64,000 nucleotides of DNA from Bacteroidota bacterium (GCA_947504725.1 CANNHN010000004.1:199203-263202); one strand, 5' to 3'; positions 55,474 through 64,000 are shown, numbered from the stretch's first letter. Translations and numbers: made by a program. Notes: generated by a model from the sequence alone, not told the origin.

Positions 55474-56820
55474 TTATATTCCAGTAAAGTTACTTGGGGA
55501 TATTTTTTTCAATTCCGATTTAATAGCATCACTCACATTTAATGTATCAATAAATGCAGAAATACTATCTTTTGTAATGTGTGAATTCGTGCGTGTCAAT
55601 TCTTTCAATGCTTCGTAAGGTTTTGGATAACCTTCTCTGCGTAAAATAGTTTGGATAGCTTCAGCAACTACTGCCCAATTATTGTCTAAATCTTTTTCGA
55701 ATGCTTCTTTGTTCAAAATTAATTTATCTAATCCTTTTATTAAAGATTTGTAAGCAATTAAACTATGAGCCAATGGAACGCCAACATTTCTTAAAACAGT
55801 TGAATCGGTTAAGTCGCGCTGTAAACGCGAAATAGGTAATTTTGCAGAAAGGTGTTCAAAGATGGCATTTGCAATCCCTAAGTTCCCTTCGGAGTTCTCA
55901 AAGTCGATAGGATTTACTTTGTGTGGCATTGCAGATGAACCAATTTCTCCTGCTTTTATTTTTTGCTTGAAATAGTCCATGGATATATACGTCCAAATAT
56001 CACGATCCAAATCAATCAAAATATTGTTGATGCGTTTTAATGCATCGCAATATGCAGCAAAATTATCGTAGTGTTCAATTTGAGTTGTCGGATAAGAACG
56101 TGACAACCCTAAATTTTTATTTACAAAGTTGTTGGCGAATGTTAACCAATCAATTTGAGGATAGGCAACATGGTGTGCATTTAAATTTCCAGTTGCGCCA
56201 CCAAACTTCGCTCCGTAAGGAACACTCTTCAACATTGCAATTTGATTTTGTAAACGAACCACAAAAACCATGATCTCTTTTCCTAATCGAGTTGGAGAAG
56301 CTGGTTGTCCGTGTGTACGAGCCAACATCGAAACATTTTTCCATTCTTCAGCATAACCAGAAAGTTTGTTTACTACTTCTTCCAAAACAGGCAATAAACA
56401 TTCGTTCATCGAATCTTTTAACGAATAAGGAATAGCTGTGTTGTTAATGTCTTGAGACGTCAATCCGAAATGGATGAATTCTTTTTGTTCGTTTATTTTT
56501 AAAGCATCAAATTTTTCTTTGATAAAATACTCAACAGCTTTCACATCGTGATTGGTAATTTTTTCGATGTCTTTTATTTGTTGTGCATCCGCTTCCGTTA
56601 ATTCAGAATATATTTTTCTTAATGCAGGATATAAATTTTTATCGAAGCCTGTTAATTGAGGTAAAGGCAATTCACAAAGTGCGATGAAATATTCAATTTC
56701 AACTAAAACTCTGTATTTGATAAGTGCCGCTTCCGAAAAATAATCGGCAAGTTTTTCGGTCGTGTTTCTGTAGCGACCATCTACAGGAGATATAGCAGTA
56801 AGTTTATTTAATTCGCTCAT
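55474..56820 (-). CDS. purB: Adenylosuccinate lyase
   Basis: Catalyses two fumarate-releasing steps of purine synthesis. I start it at 56820 (MSELNKLTAISPVDGRYRNT), giving 448 residues. The longer frame runs back through a hairpin (56888-56905) and is unlike the family. Motifs: EFIHFGLTSQDINNTA, MLARTHGQPASPTRLGKEIM, GKFGG-type KFGGATGNLNAHHVAYP and the signature GEIGSSAMPHKVNPIDFENS that includes the catalytic Ser. The fumarase-fold length is normal. It heads a tight unit with the GT2 and esterase genes. Confidence 0.96.
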   Translation of the reverse strand: MSELNKLTAISPVDGRYRNTTEKLADYFSEAALIKYRVLVEIEYFIALCELPLPQLTGFDKNLYPALRKIYSELTEADAQQIKDIEKITNHDVKAVEYFIKEKFDALKINEQKEFIHFGLTSQDINNTAIPYSLKDSMNECLLPVLEEVVNKLSGYAEEWKNVSMLARTHGQPASPTRLGKEIMVFVVRLQNQIAMLKSVPYGAKFGGATGNLNAHHVAYPQIDWLTFANNFVNKNLGLSRSYPTTQIEHYDNFAAYCDALKRINNILIDLDRDIWTYISMDYFKQKIKAGEIGSSAMPHKVNPIDFENSEGNLGIANAIFEHLSAKLPISRLQRDLTDSTVLRNVGVPLAHSLIAYKSLIKGLDKLILNKEAFEKDLDNNWAVVAEAIQTILRREGYPKPYEALKELTRTNSHITKDSISAFIDTLNVSDAIKSELKKISPSNFTGI

Positions 56821-56887
56821 TGAAATAGATGTTTTTAAAAGAGTAGCGAAGATAAGAAAAATTCTTGTGTTGGAAGCAGAACTGGTG

Positions 56888-56905
56888 ATTGGGCTAAAGC
56901 CCAAT
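56888..56905. repeat. Small hairpin ATTGGGCT-AA-AGCCCAAT
   Basis: A perfect 8-bp stem between purB and the EVE gene. No T run, so it is a dispersed palindrome more than a terminator. Confidence 0.7.
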
Positions 56906-56922
56906 TATAAATGAAAGATGGT

Positions 56923-57333
56923 TTATTTCATCTCCGATAAAGCCAATATTCTATCGAACTCCTCCACTTTGATTGAAGCAACTGACAAACGACTCAAACG
57001 TACAAGTTGAATTCCTTCTAATTGCTTGTCTGCTTTTATTTCGGCAAGGGAAACGGGGCGTTTTAATGTTTTGAAAGGAGCAATTTCAACAACACTCCAA
57101 GCTGTATCGTCCGTAGTTGGGTCTTGGTATGCTTCTTTTACCACTTTTGCAATTCCAACAATGTTTAATCCTTCGTTGCTGTGATAAAAGAAAACCAAGT
57201 CTCCTTTTTTCATTGCACGCATGTTGTTACGGGCAGCATAATTTCTTACACCATCCCAAACCGCTTTTTTATCTTTTAAAAATTGTTCCCAGCTGTATTT
57301 GAAGGGTTCTGATTTAACTAACCAATGTTGCAT
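56923..57333 (-). CDS. EVE-domain protein
   Basis: A 136-residue protein of the EVE/PUA-like family, homologous to human thymocyte nuclear protein 1. Motifs are HWLVKSEPFKYSWEQFLKDK, WDGVRNYAARNNMRAMKKGD, FFYHSNEGLNIVGIAKVVKE and YQDPTTDDTAWSVVEIAPFK. EVE domains bind modified bases (methylated or hydroxymethylated cytosine) in DNA and possibly modified RNA. No restriction genes accompany it here, which points to a housekeeping role. It is 40 bp downstream of holA, probably in one operon. Confidence 0.95.
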   Translation of the reverse strand: MQHWLVKSEPFKYSWEQFLKDKKAVWDGVRNYAARNNMRAMKKGDLVFFYHSNEGLNIVGIAKVVKEAYQDPTTDDTAWSVVEIAPFKTLKRPVSLAEIKADKQLEGIQLVRLSRLSVASIKVEEFDRILALSEMK

Positions 57334-57373
57334 ACCAATGAATTACTATTATAAAACGAAATGCGAAATTAGC

Positions 57374-58411
57374 TTAATGCATTATTTTAAAAACCAATTC
57401 TTTCAATAACTCTCCCTCAGTAGCAGAACCTCTATCCACGCCTTTTGATTTTAAATCGTACTCTCGAAGGTAGCCGAATATCGATTTTAGTTTCCCTACC
57501 GAATAATTTTTGGCGCCTAATTCATAATCTTTTACAAAAAATGGATTTACTCCCATTGCAGAAGCCGCTGTTTTTTTATCTGTAAGAAATTGGTAGATCA
57601 AGATTTTGCAGAAGTATCCGTAAAGCGAAGCAACAGTCATGACCATCGGATTGTCTTTCGTGTTCGCATTAAAATAATTAATGATACGATTAGCTTTTAA
57701 TACTTCTTTTTTGCCGATTGCTGAATGTAATTCAAACACATTGTAGTCTTTACTAATCCCAATATTTGTTTGAATGTGTTCGGTTGTGATTTCAGATTTT
57801 GCAGGTAAATTGATGATTAATTTATCCAACTCATTCGTCACTTTACTTAAACTCGTTCCAAGATATTCGCTCAATAATCCAGCTGCACGTTGGTTGATGG
57901 TATAATCCTTTGATTTTAAATAATTGTTGATCCAATCCGCTACTTGATTGTCGTATAATTTTTTCGACTCAAACATTGCTGCATTTTTCTGAATCAATTT
58001 TGCAAGAGCCGTGCGTTTGTCAATTGTTTTGTATTTATAACAAAACACTAAAATAGTTGAAGGTAAAGGATTTTCGAGATAGGCTTCAAAGGGAGTTTTG
58101 ACTTTATCTTTTTCCTTTTTATCTTCTTTTTCTTTTTTTACTAAATCTTTTATGTCTTGTGCTTCTTTGATAATAACGACTTGATGTTCGCTCATCATCG
58201 GAAATCTTTTTGCTGCACCAATTATTTCAGAAGCAGAAACATCGCGACCATACAAAACTGTTTGATTGAATTCTTTTTCAGATTCATCCAAAACATTGTT
58301 CTCGATATAATCAGAAATCATATCAATAAAATAGGGCTCTTCTCCCATTAAAAAATAAATGGGGCGATACGTTTTCTTTTTGAGTTCTGATATTATTTCG
58401 TTGTATTCCAT
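57374..58411 (-). CDS. holA: DNA polymerase III subunit delta
   Basis: Clamp-loader delta subunit of the replicase. The YRPIYFLMGEEPYFIDMISD start, an EKEFNQTVLYG segment, VVIIKEAQDI, a charged KKEKEDKKEKDKVKT insertion common in Bacteroidota, and AGLLSEYLGTSLSKVTNELD in the AAA+ lid are visible; the C-terminal helical domain ends KGVDRGSATEGELLKELVFK. At 345 residues it is full length. Its start is directly after the stop of the AMP nucleosidase gene (0-bp gap), so the two are co-translated. Confidence 0.94.
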   Translation of the reverse strand: MEYNEIISELKKKTYRPIYFLMGEEPYFIDMISDYIENNVLDESEKEFNQTVLYGRDVSASEIIGAAKRFPMMSEHQVVIIKEAQDIKDLVKKEKEDKKEKDKVKTPFEAYLENPLPSTILVFCYKYKTIDKRTALAKLIQKNAAMFESKKLYDNQVADWINNYLKSKDYTINQRAAGLLSEYLGTSLSKVTNELDKLIINLPAKSEITTEHIQTNIGISKDYNVFELHSAIGKKEVLKANRIINYFNANTKDNPMVMTVASLYGYFCKILIYQFLTDKKTAASAMGVNPFFVKDYELGAKNYSVGKLKSIFGYLREYDLKSKGVDRGSATEGELLKELVFKIMH

Positions 58412-59185
58412 TTATTCGAAACGTAAATGTTTTACTGTTAATCCGTTATTAATAAGCTCATAAAGCGAATCAATTCCAATTTGTAAATGTTCGTCAACAA
58501 AGTTTTGTGTTACTACTTTATCACTTTCTGAAGTTTTTACTCCAGTAGAAATCATCGGTTGATCACTAACTAAAAGTAAAGCACCAGTAGGAATTTCATT
58601 GTGAAAACCAGTTGAAAATATTGTGGCAGTTTCCATGTCAATTCCCATTGCACGAACAGAACGAAGGTATTCTTTAAATTCCTCATCATGCTCCCAAACT
58701 CTACGGTTGGTAGTGTATACTGTTCCCGTCCAGTAGTCTTTGTTGTGATTACGTATTGTTGTAGAAATCGCTTTTTGCAAACTGAAAGCTGGTAAAGCTG
58801 GAACTTCTGGTGGAAAATAATCATCAGAAGTACCTTCTCCACGAATTGCCGCAATTGGCAAAATTAAATCGCCTAATTCATTTTTCTTTTTTAATCCTCC
58901 ACATTTTCCTAAAAATAAAACCGCTTTTGGTTCTATTGAACTCAGCAAATCCATAATAGTTGCTGCATTAGCGCTTCCCATTCCGAAATTAATAATTGTA
59001 ATTCCATTCGCTGTTGCATTCGGCATTGGCATATCTTCACCTTTTATCTCAACATTATTCCATTCGGCAAATTTTTTCACATACTTATTAAAATTAGTAA
59101 GTAGGATATATTTACCAAATTCGTTTAATGGAGTTCCTGTATAACGAGGCAACCAATTTCGAACAATCTCTTCTTTGTTTTTCAT
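58412..59185 (-). CDS. amn: AMP nucleosidase
   Basis: Splits AMP to adenine and ribose-5-phosphate. The 257-residue protein matches the short Bacteroidota AMP nucleosidase without the N-terminal regulatory domain of the about 480-residue E. coli enzyme. Motifs are EIVRNWLPRYTGTPLNEFGK, ITIINFGMGSANAATIMDLL, AVLFLGKCGGLKKKNELGDL and MGIDMETATIFSTGFHNEIP with the Glu for ribose binding. The nucleoside phosphorylase fold is shared with MqnB and PNP in this window. It is the first gene of amn-holA-EVE. The control of AMP in this organism is likely by this enzyme. Confidence 0.92.
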   Translation of the reverse strand: MKNKEEIVRNWLPRYTGTPLNEFGKYILLTNFNKYVKKFAEWNNVEIKGEDMPMPNATANGITIINFGMGSANAATIMDLLSSIEPKAVLFLGKCGGLKKKNELGDLILPIAAIRGEGTSDDYFPPEVPALPAFSLQKAISTTIRNHNKDYWTGTVYTTNRRVWEHDEEFKEYLRSVRAMGIDMETATIFSTGFHNEIPTGALLLVSDQPMISTGVKTSESDKVVTQNFVDEHLQIGIDSLYELINNGLTVKHLRFE

Positions 59186-59272
59186 TCGCTTTTTTAGCTT
59201 TGAGCGAAATTACAAATTTGGTGTTGTGAATAGACTTTTTGTTAAGAAATTTTAATAAGTATAATAATCAGA

Positions 59273-59746
59273 ATGCCATTAAAATTTTCGTACTTCGTGA
59301 AAGCGATGCAAGCACTCAATTTGCCCGAATATCAGTTTAAGTATAAAGAAGTAGCCAAAAAAATTCAAATTTTTGATGCTTTTAGGAAAAAGTATGTGGT
59401 ATTGACTCCAGAAGAGTGGGTGCGTCAGAATTTTTTGCAATATCTGGTAACAGAAAAAAACTATTCAGCATCCTTAATAGCTGTTGAAGCAGGTTTAAAA
59501 TACAATGAGCTTCAAAAACGAGCAGATATTCTAATATACAATAAACAAGGTAGTCCTTATTTATTAGTAGAATGCAAGGCTCCAGAAGTAAAAATATCCC
59601 AAGATACGTTTGATCAGGTTGCCCGTTATAATATGGCCTTTAAAGTCTCGTATTTGGTTGTTACCAATGGCTTAGATCACTTTTGTTGTAAAATGGACTA
59701 TTCGAATAATTCCTATCAATTTTTAGAAGAAATTCCTGCCTTTTAA
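59273..59746 (+). CDS. Stand-alone HsdR N-terminal (HSDR_N_2) nuclease-domain protein
   Basis: A 157-residue protein that consists only of the PD-(D/E)XK-type domain found at the N terminus of type I restriction HsdR subunits. The catalytic pattern Asp85 (KRADILIYN) then Glu100-x-Lys102 (LLVECKAPEVKI) is intact, with QVARYNMAFKVSYLVVTNG following. No HsdM, HsdS or helicase gene is nearby and the protein ends where the translocase would begin. It is widely conserved in Bacteroidota next to holA as here, which suggests a house-keeping DNA function and not phage defence. An N-terminal Met at residue 12 is a possible later start. Confidence 0.88.
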   Translation: MPLKFSYFVKAMQALNLPEYQFKYKEVAKKIQIFDAFRKKYVVLTPEEWVRQNFLQYLVTEKNYSASLIAVEAGLKYNELQKRADILIYNKQGSPYLLVECKAPEVKISQDTFDQVARYNMAFKVSYLVVTNGLDHFCCKMDYSNNSYQFLEEIPAF

Positions 59747-59812
59747 CGGGTATTTTTTTTTTTCAAAATCTTTCCTATATTGCAGTATATTAACAATTTA
59801 AATGTTCCCTAA

Positions 59813-62689
59813 ATGCTACAAATTAAAAAAATCTCTCTAGCGATTCTTGCAGGTGTGATAAGCACTACAGCAATGATTGCACAAACAAAAGCTGGTGTTA
59901 ATTCATCACTACCTCAGTTTAGAATGGCAAATAATGTTGTTCCTGGTGATTACCTTGAAAACACTATTATTATCAAAGTTAAACCTGAGTACCGTTCTAA
60001 TTGTTCGGATACAAAAATCGAGAATCTTATTTTTAATAAATTGTTTGCCGAATTGGGTGGGACAGATTTGAAAAAAGTATTCCCTTTTGTAAAAGCACCA
60101 CAAAGAGAAGTGAATGAAAGAGGTGAGCATTATGCTGATTTGACATTAATTTATCAATTCTCTTATTCTTCAGCAGTAGGATTAGAAAAAGCAATCAATA
60201 TAATTGGTGCAGCAGGAATTTTTCAATATGTTGAACCTTATTATATTCCAAAAGTAAGTTATACTCCAAACGATCCTTTGTTTTCTACACAATGGGGAAT
60301 GACAAATGTACAAGTTGAAGCGGGTTGGGGTGTAAATACTACAACAGCTCGTGGAGATACTAACGTAGTTGTTGGAATTACTGATACAGGAACAGAGCTT
60401 ACACACGATGATTTAAAAAATCAGCTAAAAGTAAATGTTGCCGATCTTCCTGGTGGTGGTGATGGTGATGGCGATGGTTACGTAGATAATTTCCGTGGAT
60501 GGGATTTAGGAGATAACGATAATAATCCAACTTGGACTGGTGATTCACATGGTGTGCACGTTTCAGGAATTTCAAGTGCTAAAGTTGATAATTCAATTGG
60601 TGTTGCTGGTGTTGGTTTTAAATGTAAATATTTGCCAGTAAAAATTGCAAATACTGCAGGAACTCTAACAATGGCTTATCAAGGTATTGTTTATGCAGCG
60701 GATCATGGATGTGATATCATCAATTGTTCTTGGGGAGGAGCAGGTGGAGGAACATTTGGTCAAGATGCAGTTACTTACGCTACTATTAATAAAGATGCTT
60801 TGGTAATTGCAGCTGCTGGTAATGGTGGTGTTGATGAACTTCAATATCCAGCATCATATACTTATACAATTAGTGTAGTAAATACAAAAACAGATGATAG
60901 AAGAAATACTGGTTCTAGTTATAATTTTACTGCAGATGTTTGTGCTCCAGGAACAGGAATCAACTCTACATATCCTACAAACGCATATTCTTCTTTAACA
61001 GGAACATCAATGGCATCTCCTTTTGCTGCTGGTGTTGCAGCTATTATCAAATCGTATTTCCCAACTTATACTGCTTTACAGGTTGGTGAAAGATTGAAAG
61101 TGACATGTGATAATATTTATCCATTACACAGTCCGATTTATGCAAACAAATTAGGAACCGGTCGTGTCAACTTATTCAAAGCGTTAACGAATGCAAATAC
61201 TCCTTCAGTTGTAATGACAAGTCGTACGATTGTTGACAACAACGATAATACTTTTGTTGCAAATGATACTTTGCGTATTTCAGGAAACTTTACAAACTAT
61301 TTGGCACCAACTGTAAATTTAACTGCAACACTTTCTTCAACTTCTCCTTTTGTAACTGTGCTTGATGGTTCAAGTACATTGGGTGTTGTTGGAACATTAG
61401 GAGTAGCTAACAATAACGCTGACCCTTATGATGTTCGTATTTTGGCAACAGCTCCATTGAATTCAAGTATTTTATTTAAAATCACTTATTCTGATCCTGC
61501 AACATCTTACACAGCTGTAGAACATTTTTATGTAACTGTAAATGTGGATTATGTGAACATTACTATTAATGATGTATTTACTTCGATTGGAAGTAACGGA
61601 CGAATTGGATATAGCCAAAATGGACAAACAGGTGGATTGGGGTTCAACTACATGGGAACAGCATTGTTATATGAAGCTGGTTTGATGATTGGAAGAGATA
61701 CTGGTCGTGTTTCGGATGGAGTTCGTTCTTGGTCAACTCCTTCCATGGATTGGAGTTCATTGGTTTCAGCTCATCCAGTTATTCCATCCGTATATTCTGA
61801 ATTTGATGTAGATGGAACTTTTAGAGATAACTTGGCTACTTTGCCATTGCCAATAACTGTTCACCACAAAGCATTTGCATGGAGTACAGCTGGAAACAGA
61901 AAATATGTAATTGTACAATATACCATTTCAAATACAGGTGCTTCCAGTTTATCTAGTATGTATGCCGGAATTTTTGCCGATTGGGATATAGATGCAACAA
62001 CATTTGGTGAAAACCGTGCTGCATTTGATGCTGCAACTAAAATGGGATACGTATGGTATACAGGTGCGGCAGGAAAATATGCCGGAATTAAGTTACTTAC
62101 AACTTCTGCTCCTGTTGTTCACTATGCGGTGGATAACGTAGCTGGTGGTGCTGGCGGACAAGATTTAACAAATGGTTATAGCGGACAGGAAAAATACCTT
62201 ACTATGTCTACTAACCGTGCAACTGCCGGAGTAGCTGGTTTAGGTGCTGACGTTTGTGATGTTGTAAGTACTGGTCCATATACTATCGCATCAGGCGATT
62301 CAATTAAAGTTGCTTTTGCATTATTGGCAGGAGATGACTTAGCTGATTTGATTATTAGTGCTGGAAATGCACAAGTAATGTACGATGGATTGGGCGTGAC
62401 TACAGATGTCAATTCGGTTGCTTTGGATGGCGACAATGCGTTAACAATCTTTCCTAACCCTACTAGTGGTGAGTCTTTTGTAGATTTAACACTTACAGAA
62501 TCTAGCAAAATTGATTTGCGTGTTTTCAATGTTTTAGGGGAAGAAATCAGTGTAATTGCTTCGGAGCAAATGGCTGCAGGTAAACATCGTTTTGTTTATG
62601 AAACAGCTTCTTTAAGCAGTGGAATGTATTATTATCAATTAACGGTTGGGAACAAAAAGTTTACACAAAAATTGATGGTGACTAAATAA
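59813..62689 (+). CDS. T9SS-secreted subtilisin-like (S8) serine protease
   Basis: A 958-residue extracellular protease. Signal peptide about 1-23, an N-terminal prodomain-like region (about 45-145), then the subtilase domain (about 150-460) with Asp191 (VVGITDTGTELTHDD), His246 (GDSHGVHVSGISSAK), the oxyanion Asn337 (AAAGNGG) and Ser399 (LTGTSMASPFAAGVAA). An Asp/Gly loop GGGDGDGDGYVDN (about 214-226) looks like a calcium site. Beta-sandwich domains (about 460-870) follow, then a type IX sorting domain (about 878-958, LTIFPNPTSGESFVDLTLTE to KLMVTK). It is likely to digest proteins outside the cell. Confidence 0.95.
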   Translation: MLQIKKISLAILAGVISTTAMIAQTKAGVNSSLPQFRMANNVVPGDYLENTIIIKVKPEYRSNCSDTKIENLIFNKLFAELGGTDLKKVFPFVKAPQREVNERGEHYADLTLIYQFSYSSAVGLEKAINIIGAAGIFQYVEPYYIPKVSYTPNDPLFSTQWGMTNVQVEAGWGVNTTTARGDTNVVVGITDTGTELTHDDLKNQLKVNVADLPGGGDGDGDGYVDNFRGWDLGDNDNNPTWTGDSHGVHVSGISSAKVDNSIGVAGVGFKCKYLPVKIANTAGTLTMAYQGIVYAADHGCDIINCSWGGAGGGTFGQDAVTYATINKDALVIAAAGNGGVDELQYPASYTYTISVVNTKTDDRRNTGSSYNFTADVCAPGTGINSTYPTNAYSSLTGTSMASPFAAGVAAIIKSYFPTYTALQVGERLKVTCDNIYPLHSPIYANKLGTGRVNLFKALTNANTPSVVMTSRTIVDNNDNTFVANDTLRISGNFTNYLAPTVNLTATLSSTSPFVTVLDGSSTLGVVGTLGVANNNADPYDVRILATAPLNSSILFKITYSDPATSYTAVEHFYVTVNVDYVNITINDVFTSIGSNGRIGYSQNGQTGGLGFNYMGTALLYEAGLMIGRDTGRVSDGVRSWSTPSMDWSSLVSAHPVIPSVYSEFDVDGTFRDNLATLPLPITVHHKAFAWSTAGNRKYVIVQYTISNTGASSLSSMYAGIFADWDIDATTFGENRAAFDAATKMGYVWYTGAAGKYAGIKLLTTSAPVVHYAVDNVAGGAGGQDLTNGYSGQEKYLTMSTNRATAGVAGLGADVCDVVSTGPYTIASGDSIKVAFALLAGDDLADLIISAGNAQVMYDGLGVTTDVNSVALDGDNALTIFPNPTSGESFVDLTLTESSKIDLRVFNVLGEEISVIASEQMAAGKHRFVYETASLSSGMYYYQLTVGNKKFTQKLMVTK

Positions 62690-62710
62690 ATCACCAAGCA
62701 ATATTTTATT

Positions 62711-62718
62711 TACATTTG
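62711..62718 (+). promoter_or_regulatory. Probable -7 box of the DUF5606 gene
   Basis: TACATTTG, 22 nt upstream of the ATG. No clear TTTG -33 element. Confidence 0.4.
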
Positions 62719-62740
62719 TTGCTCAAATTTTAAAAGAACT

Positions 62741-63274
62741 ATGGATTTAAGTGGAATTATTTCAATCGCAGGAATGAGCGGACTTTTTAAAGTAATCGCT
62801 CAAACAAAAAACGGATTAATCGTAGAATCATTAATCGACAAAAAAAGAGTGCAAGCTTTTTCTACCAATAAAATTAGTGCGTTGGAAGATGTAAGTATTT
62901 ATTCAACTGGTGATGATGTGCCTTTGAAAGACGTATTTCAAAAGATTTACGAAAAAGAAAAAGGTGGAGCATGTATCGACCACAAATCTGCAGATGCAGA
63001 GCTGAAGAAATATTTCAAAGCCGCTTTCGCAGAATACGATGAAGAAAGAGTATACGTTTCTGATATTAAAAAAGTGTTGAATTGGTACAATTCACTCCAA
63101 AAAGATGGATTGTTAGAGAAGAAAGAAGAATCAGAAGCTGATAAATCAAAAGTTAAAACTTTAGCTGATGCAAAAGGAGCTGTTAAAACTGTTAAGGATA
63201 CAGGTCCCAAAACTGTAAAGACAGCTAGTTCAAAAGTTAAAGTTCAAGGTGTTAGAAAATCCGGAGTTGCCTAG
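62741..63274 (+). CDS. DUF5606 family protein
   Basis: A 177-residue protein of a Bacteroidota-specific family of unknown function. The conserved part is the first 125 residues: MDLSGIISIAGMSGLFKVIA, SLIDKKRVQAFSTNKISALE, VSIYSTGDDVPLKDVFQKIY and VYVSDIKKVLNWYNSLQKDG. The tail (about 130-177) is Lys/Ala/Thr-rich, probably disordered and basic, so nucleic-acid contact is possible. The stem of its terminator overlaps the last codons, so the C-terminal residues RKSGVA are partly fixed by the hairpin. Confidence 0.9.
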   Translation: MDLSGIISIAGMSGLFKVIAQTKNGLIVESLIDKKRVQAFSTNKISALEDVSIYSTGDDVPLKDVFQKIYEKEKGGACIDHKSADAELKKYFKAAFAEYDEERVYVSDIKKVLNWYNSLQKDGLLEKKEESEADKSKVKTLADAKGAVKTVKDTGPKTVKTASSKVKVQGVRKSGVA

Positions 63275-63300
63275 GCACCGGATTTTCTTTTAATTTTTTT
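63254..63300 (+). terminator. Rho-independent terminator overlapping the DUF5606 stop
   Basis: Arms AGAAAATCCGG (63254-63264, within the coding region) and CCGGATTTTCT (63278-63288) with an inner GCCTAGGC palindrome, followed by a T-rich run. The stop codon TAG lies in the loop. Confidence 0.8.
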
Positions 63301-63365
63301 CAAATATTAAAATACTTTTTTCTCGCTCCGTTTTTTTTAAAAGTATTTAAATCAATTTTTTTCGA

Positions 63366-64000
63366 ATGAAAACTAAACAGGTTGCTATTCCAACAAAACC
63401 TATTCGAAATTTCCTGCCTCAAGATTTAATAATCGACTCGTGGAAAAGAATAGAATCTTTTTTTATTGATCTGAAAGAACGAAATATTTCTTCAGCAAAA
63501 GAATTAGAGCAATGGATGTTAGATCGAAGTGAGCTGGAGGCAGTCTTAAGTGAAGATTTTGCTTGGCGTTACATTAAAATGACGTGCGATACTACAAGCC
63601 AGGAATTAACGGACTCCTATAATTTTTTCGTTTCCGAAATTGATCCACACATTGCTCCTTATAGTAATGAACTGAATATTAAATTAATTGAATCTCCTTT
63701 TTTAAAAGATCTTGATTCGGAAAAATACCGCATTTACATTCGAGGAATAAAAAAAGCACTTGAATTGTACCGTGAAGAAAATATTCCTTTGCATACAAAA
63801 GTTGGAATTGAATCACAAAAGTATGGAGCGATTTCAGCGGCAATGACTATTGAATGGGAAGGCAAAGAAATTACCTTGCAGATGGCATCTAGCTTGATGA
63901 AAGATGTGAATCGTAAAATTCGAGAAGAGGTGTATCAGAAAATTCAACAAAGAAGATCTGTTGATACAAATGCGCTCAACGATTTATTTACCGAACTTAT
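63366..64000 (+). CDS. M3-family oligoendopeptidase (PepF-like), 3' end outside window
   Basis: A partial gene: 211 codons from the ATG at 63366 are present of about 560-600 expected. The sequence MKTKQVAIPTKPIRNFLPQD, WKRIESFFIDLKERNISSAK, IAPYSNELNIKLIESPFLKD and REEVYQKIQQRRSVDTNALN is the N-terminal helical region (Peptidase_M3_N) of PepF/M3B oligoendopeptidases. The zinc motif HExxH lies beyond the window and cannot be checked. No signal peptide, so it is cytosolic. Its leader region carries no clear promoter. Confidence 0.88.
   Translation, partial: MKTKQVAIPTKPIRNFLPQDLIIDSWKRIESFFIDLKERNISSAKELEQWMLDRSELEAVLSEDFAWRYIKMTCDTTSQELTDSYNFFVSEIDPHIAPYSNELNIKLIESPFLKDLDSEKYRIYIRGIKKALELYREENIPLHTKVGIESQKYGAISAAMTIEWEGKEITLQMASSLMKDVNRKIREEVYQKIQQRRSVDTNALNDLFTEL

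Noticed and set aside
56821-56904. Longer N terminus for PurB
   Set aside because: It passes through the hairpin at 56888-56905 and is unlike the family, whose proteins begin at MSELNKLTAISPVDGRY.
59273-59746. Type I restriction system
   Set aside because: Only the N-terminal nuclease domain is present; no hsdM, hsdS or helicase part near it.

Overview
The window is AT-rich chromosomal DNA from a member of the Bacteroidota. Four proteins end in type IX secretion (Por/T9SS) sorting domains. There are outer-membrane barrels of Bacteroidota type, a DUF5606 and a DUF5522 protein, and a 490-bp GxxExxY cassette. Five promoters match the Bacteroidota signature TTTG-N18..22-TAnnTTTG, and starts lack Shine-Dalgarno sequences. 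LpxH, LpxK and HldD indicate a Gram-negative envelope with lipid A and heptose. MqnB and MqnD show menaquinone made by the futalosine route. I would not name a genus.

Layout. 1-4.3 kb (minus): enolase (cut by the window edge), a GH73-LysM glucosaminidase, an ACC-deaminase-like PLP enzyme coupled to a di-haem cytochrome c peroxidase. 4.4-8.6 kb: DUF5522 protein and urocanate hydratase, a His/Trp-rich secreted protein, a small barrel. 8.7-11.5 kb (minus): FabD, a Bax-inhibitor-1 membrane protein, FolE and a PTPS-type pterin synthase. 11.6-14.3 kb (plus): MqnB, MqnD, HldD, with many small palindromic repeats, one inside mqnD. 14.3-18.6 kb: MerR regulator, M23 peptidase, AlaS. 18.6-24.2 kb: DoxX-like protein, a helical cytosolic protein, a secreted PETase-like hydrolase, Ung, two tiny Cys lipoproteins with YtxJ, and OsmC. 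24.3-28.9 kb: an envelope protein, LipA, Gap, a second helical protein. 29-33.4 kb: an operon of DUF1028 protein, M20 dipeptidase, secreted beta-lactamase-fold hydrolase and EamA transporter. 33.4-43.6 kb (minus): LpxH, M1 peptidase with a likely C-terminal barrel, TlpA-like lipoprotein, GatB, choice-of-anchor B protein, purine nucleoside phosphorylase, LpxK. 43.7-49 kb: Nif3-like and zinc-ribbon proteins, a lipocalin-like protein, a FadL-type porin, a Tyr/Gly/Asn-rich lipoprotein. 49.1-53.1 kb: ProS, an unknown protein, tRNA-Glu, S20, the GxxExxY cassette, RadC. 53.2-59.2 kb (minus): esterase-like lipoprotein, GT2, PurB, EVE protein, HolA, AMP nucleosidase. 59.3-64 kb (plus): a lone HsdR_N-type nuclease domain, a T9SS subtilase, DUF5606 protein, and the start of an M3 oligoendopeptidase.

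Most of the window is housekeeping. The most unusual signal is a compact cassette (51927-52416): a GxxExxY (PD-(D/E)XK-like) gene that almost fills the space between perfect 24-bp inverted repeats. A decayed second copy lies between lipA and gap (26131-26349), so the cassette looks mobile or once mobile. A second theme is a set of small palindromic repeats, one of which sits in frame inside mqnD and adds about nine residues to the enzyme. No intergenic gap exceeds 300 bp, and I saw no prophage, classical insertion sequence or CRISPR array.
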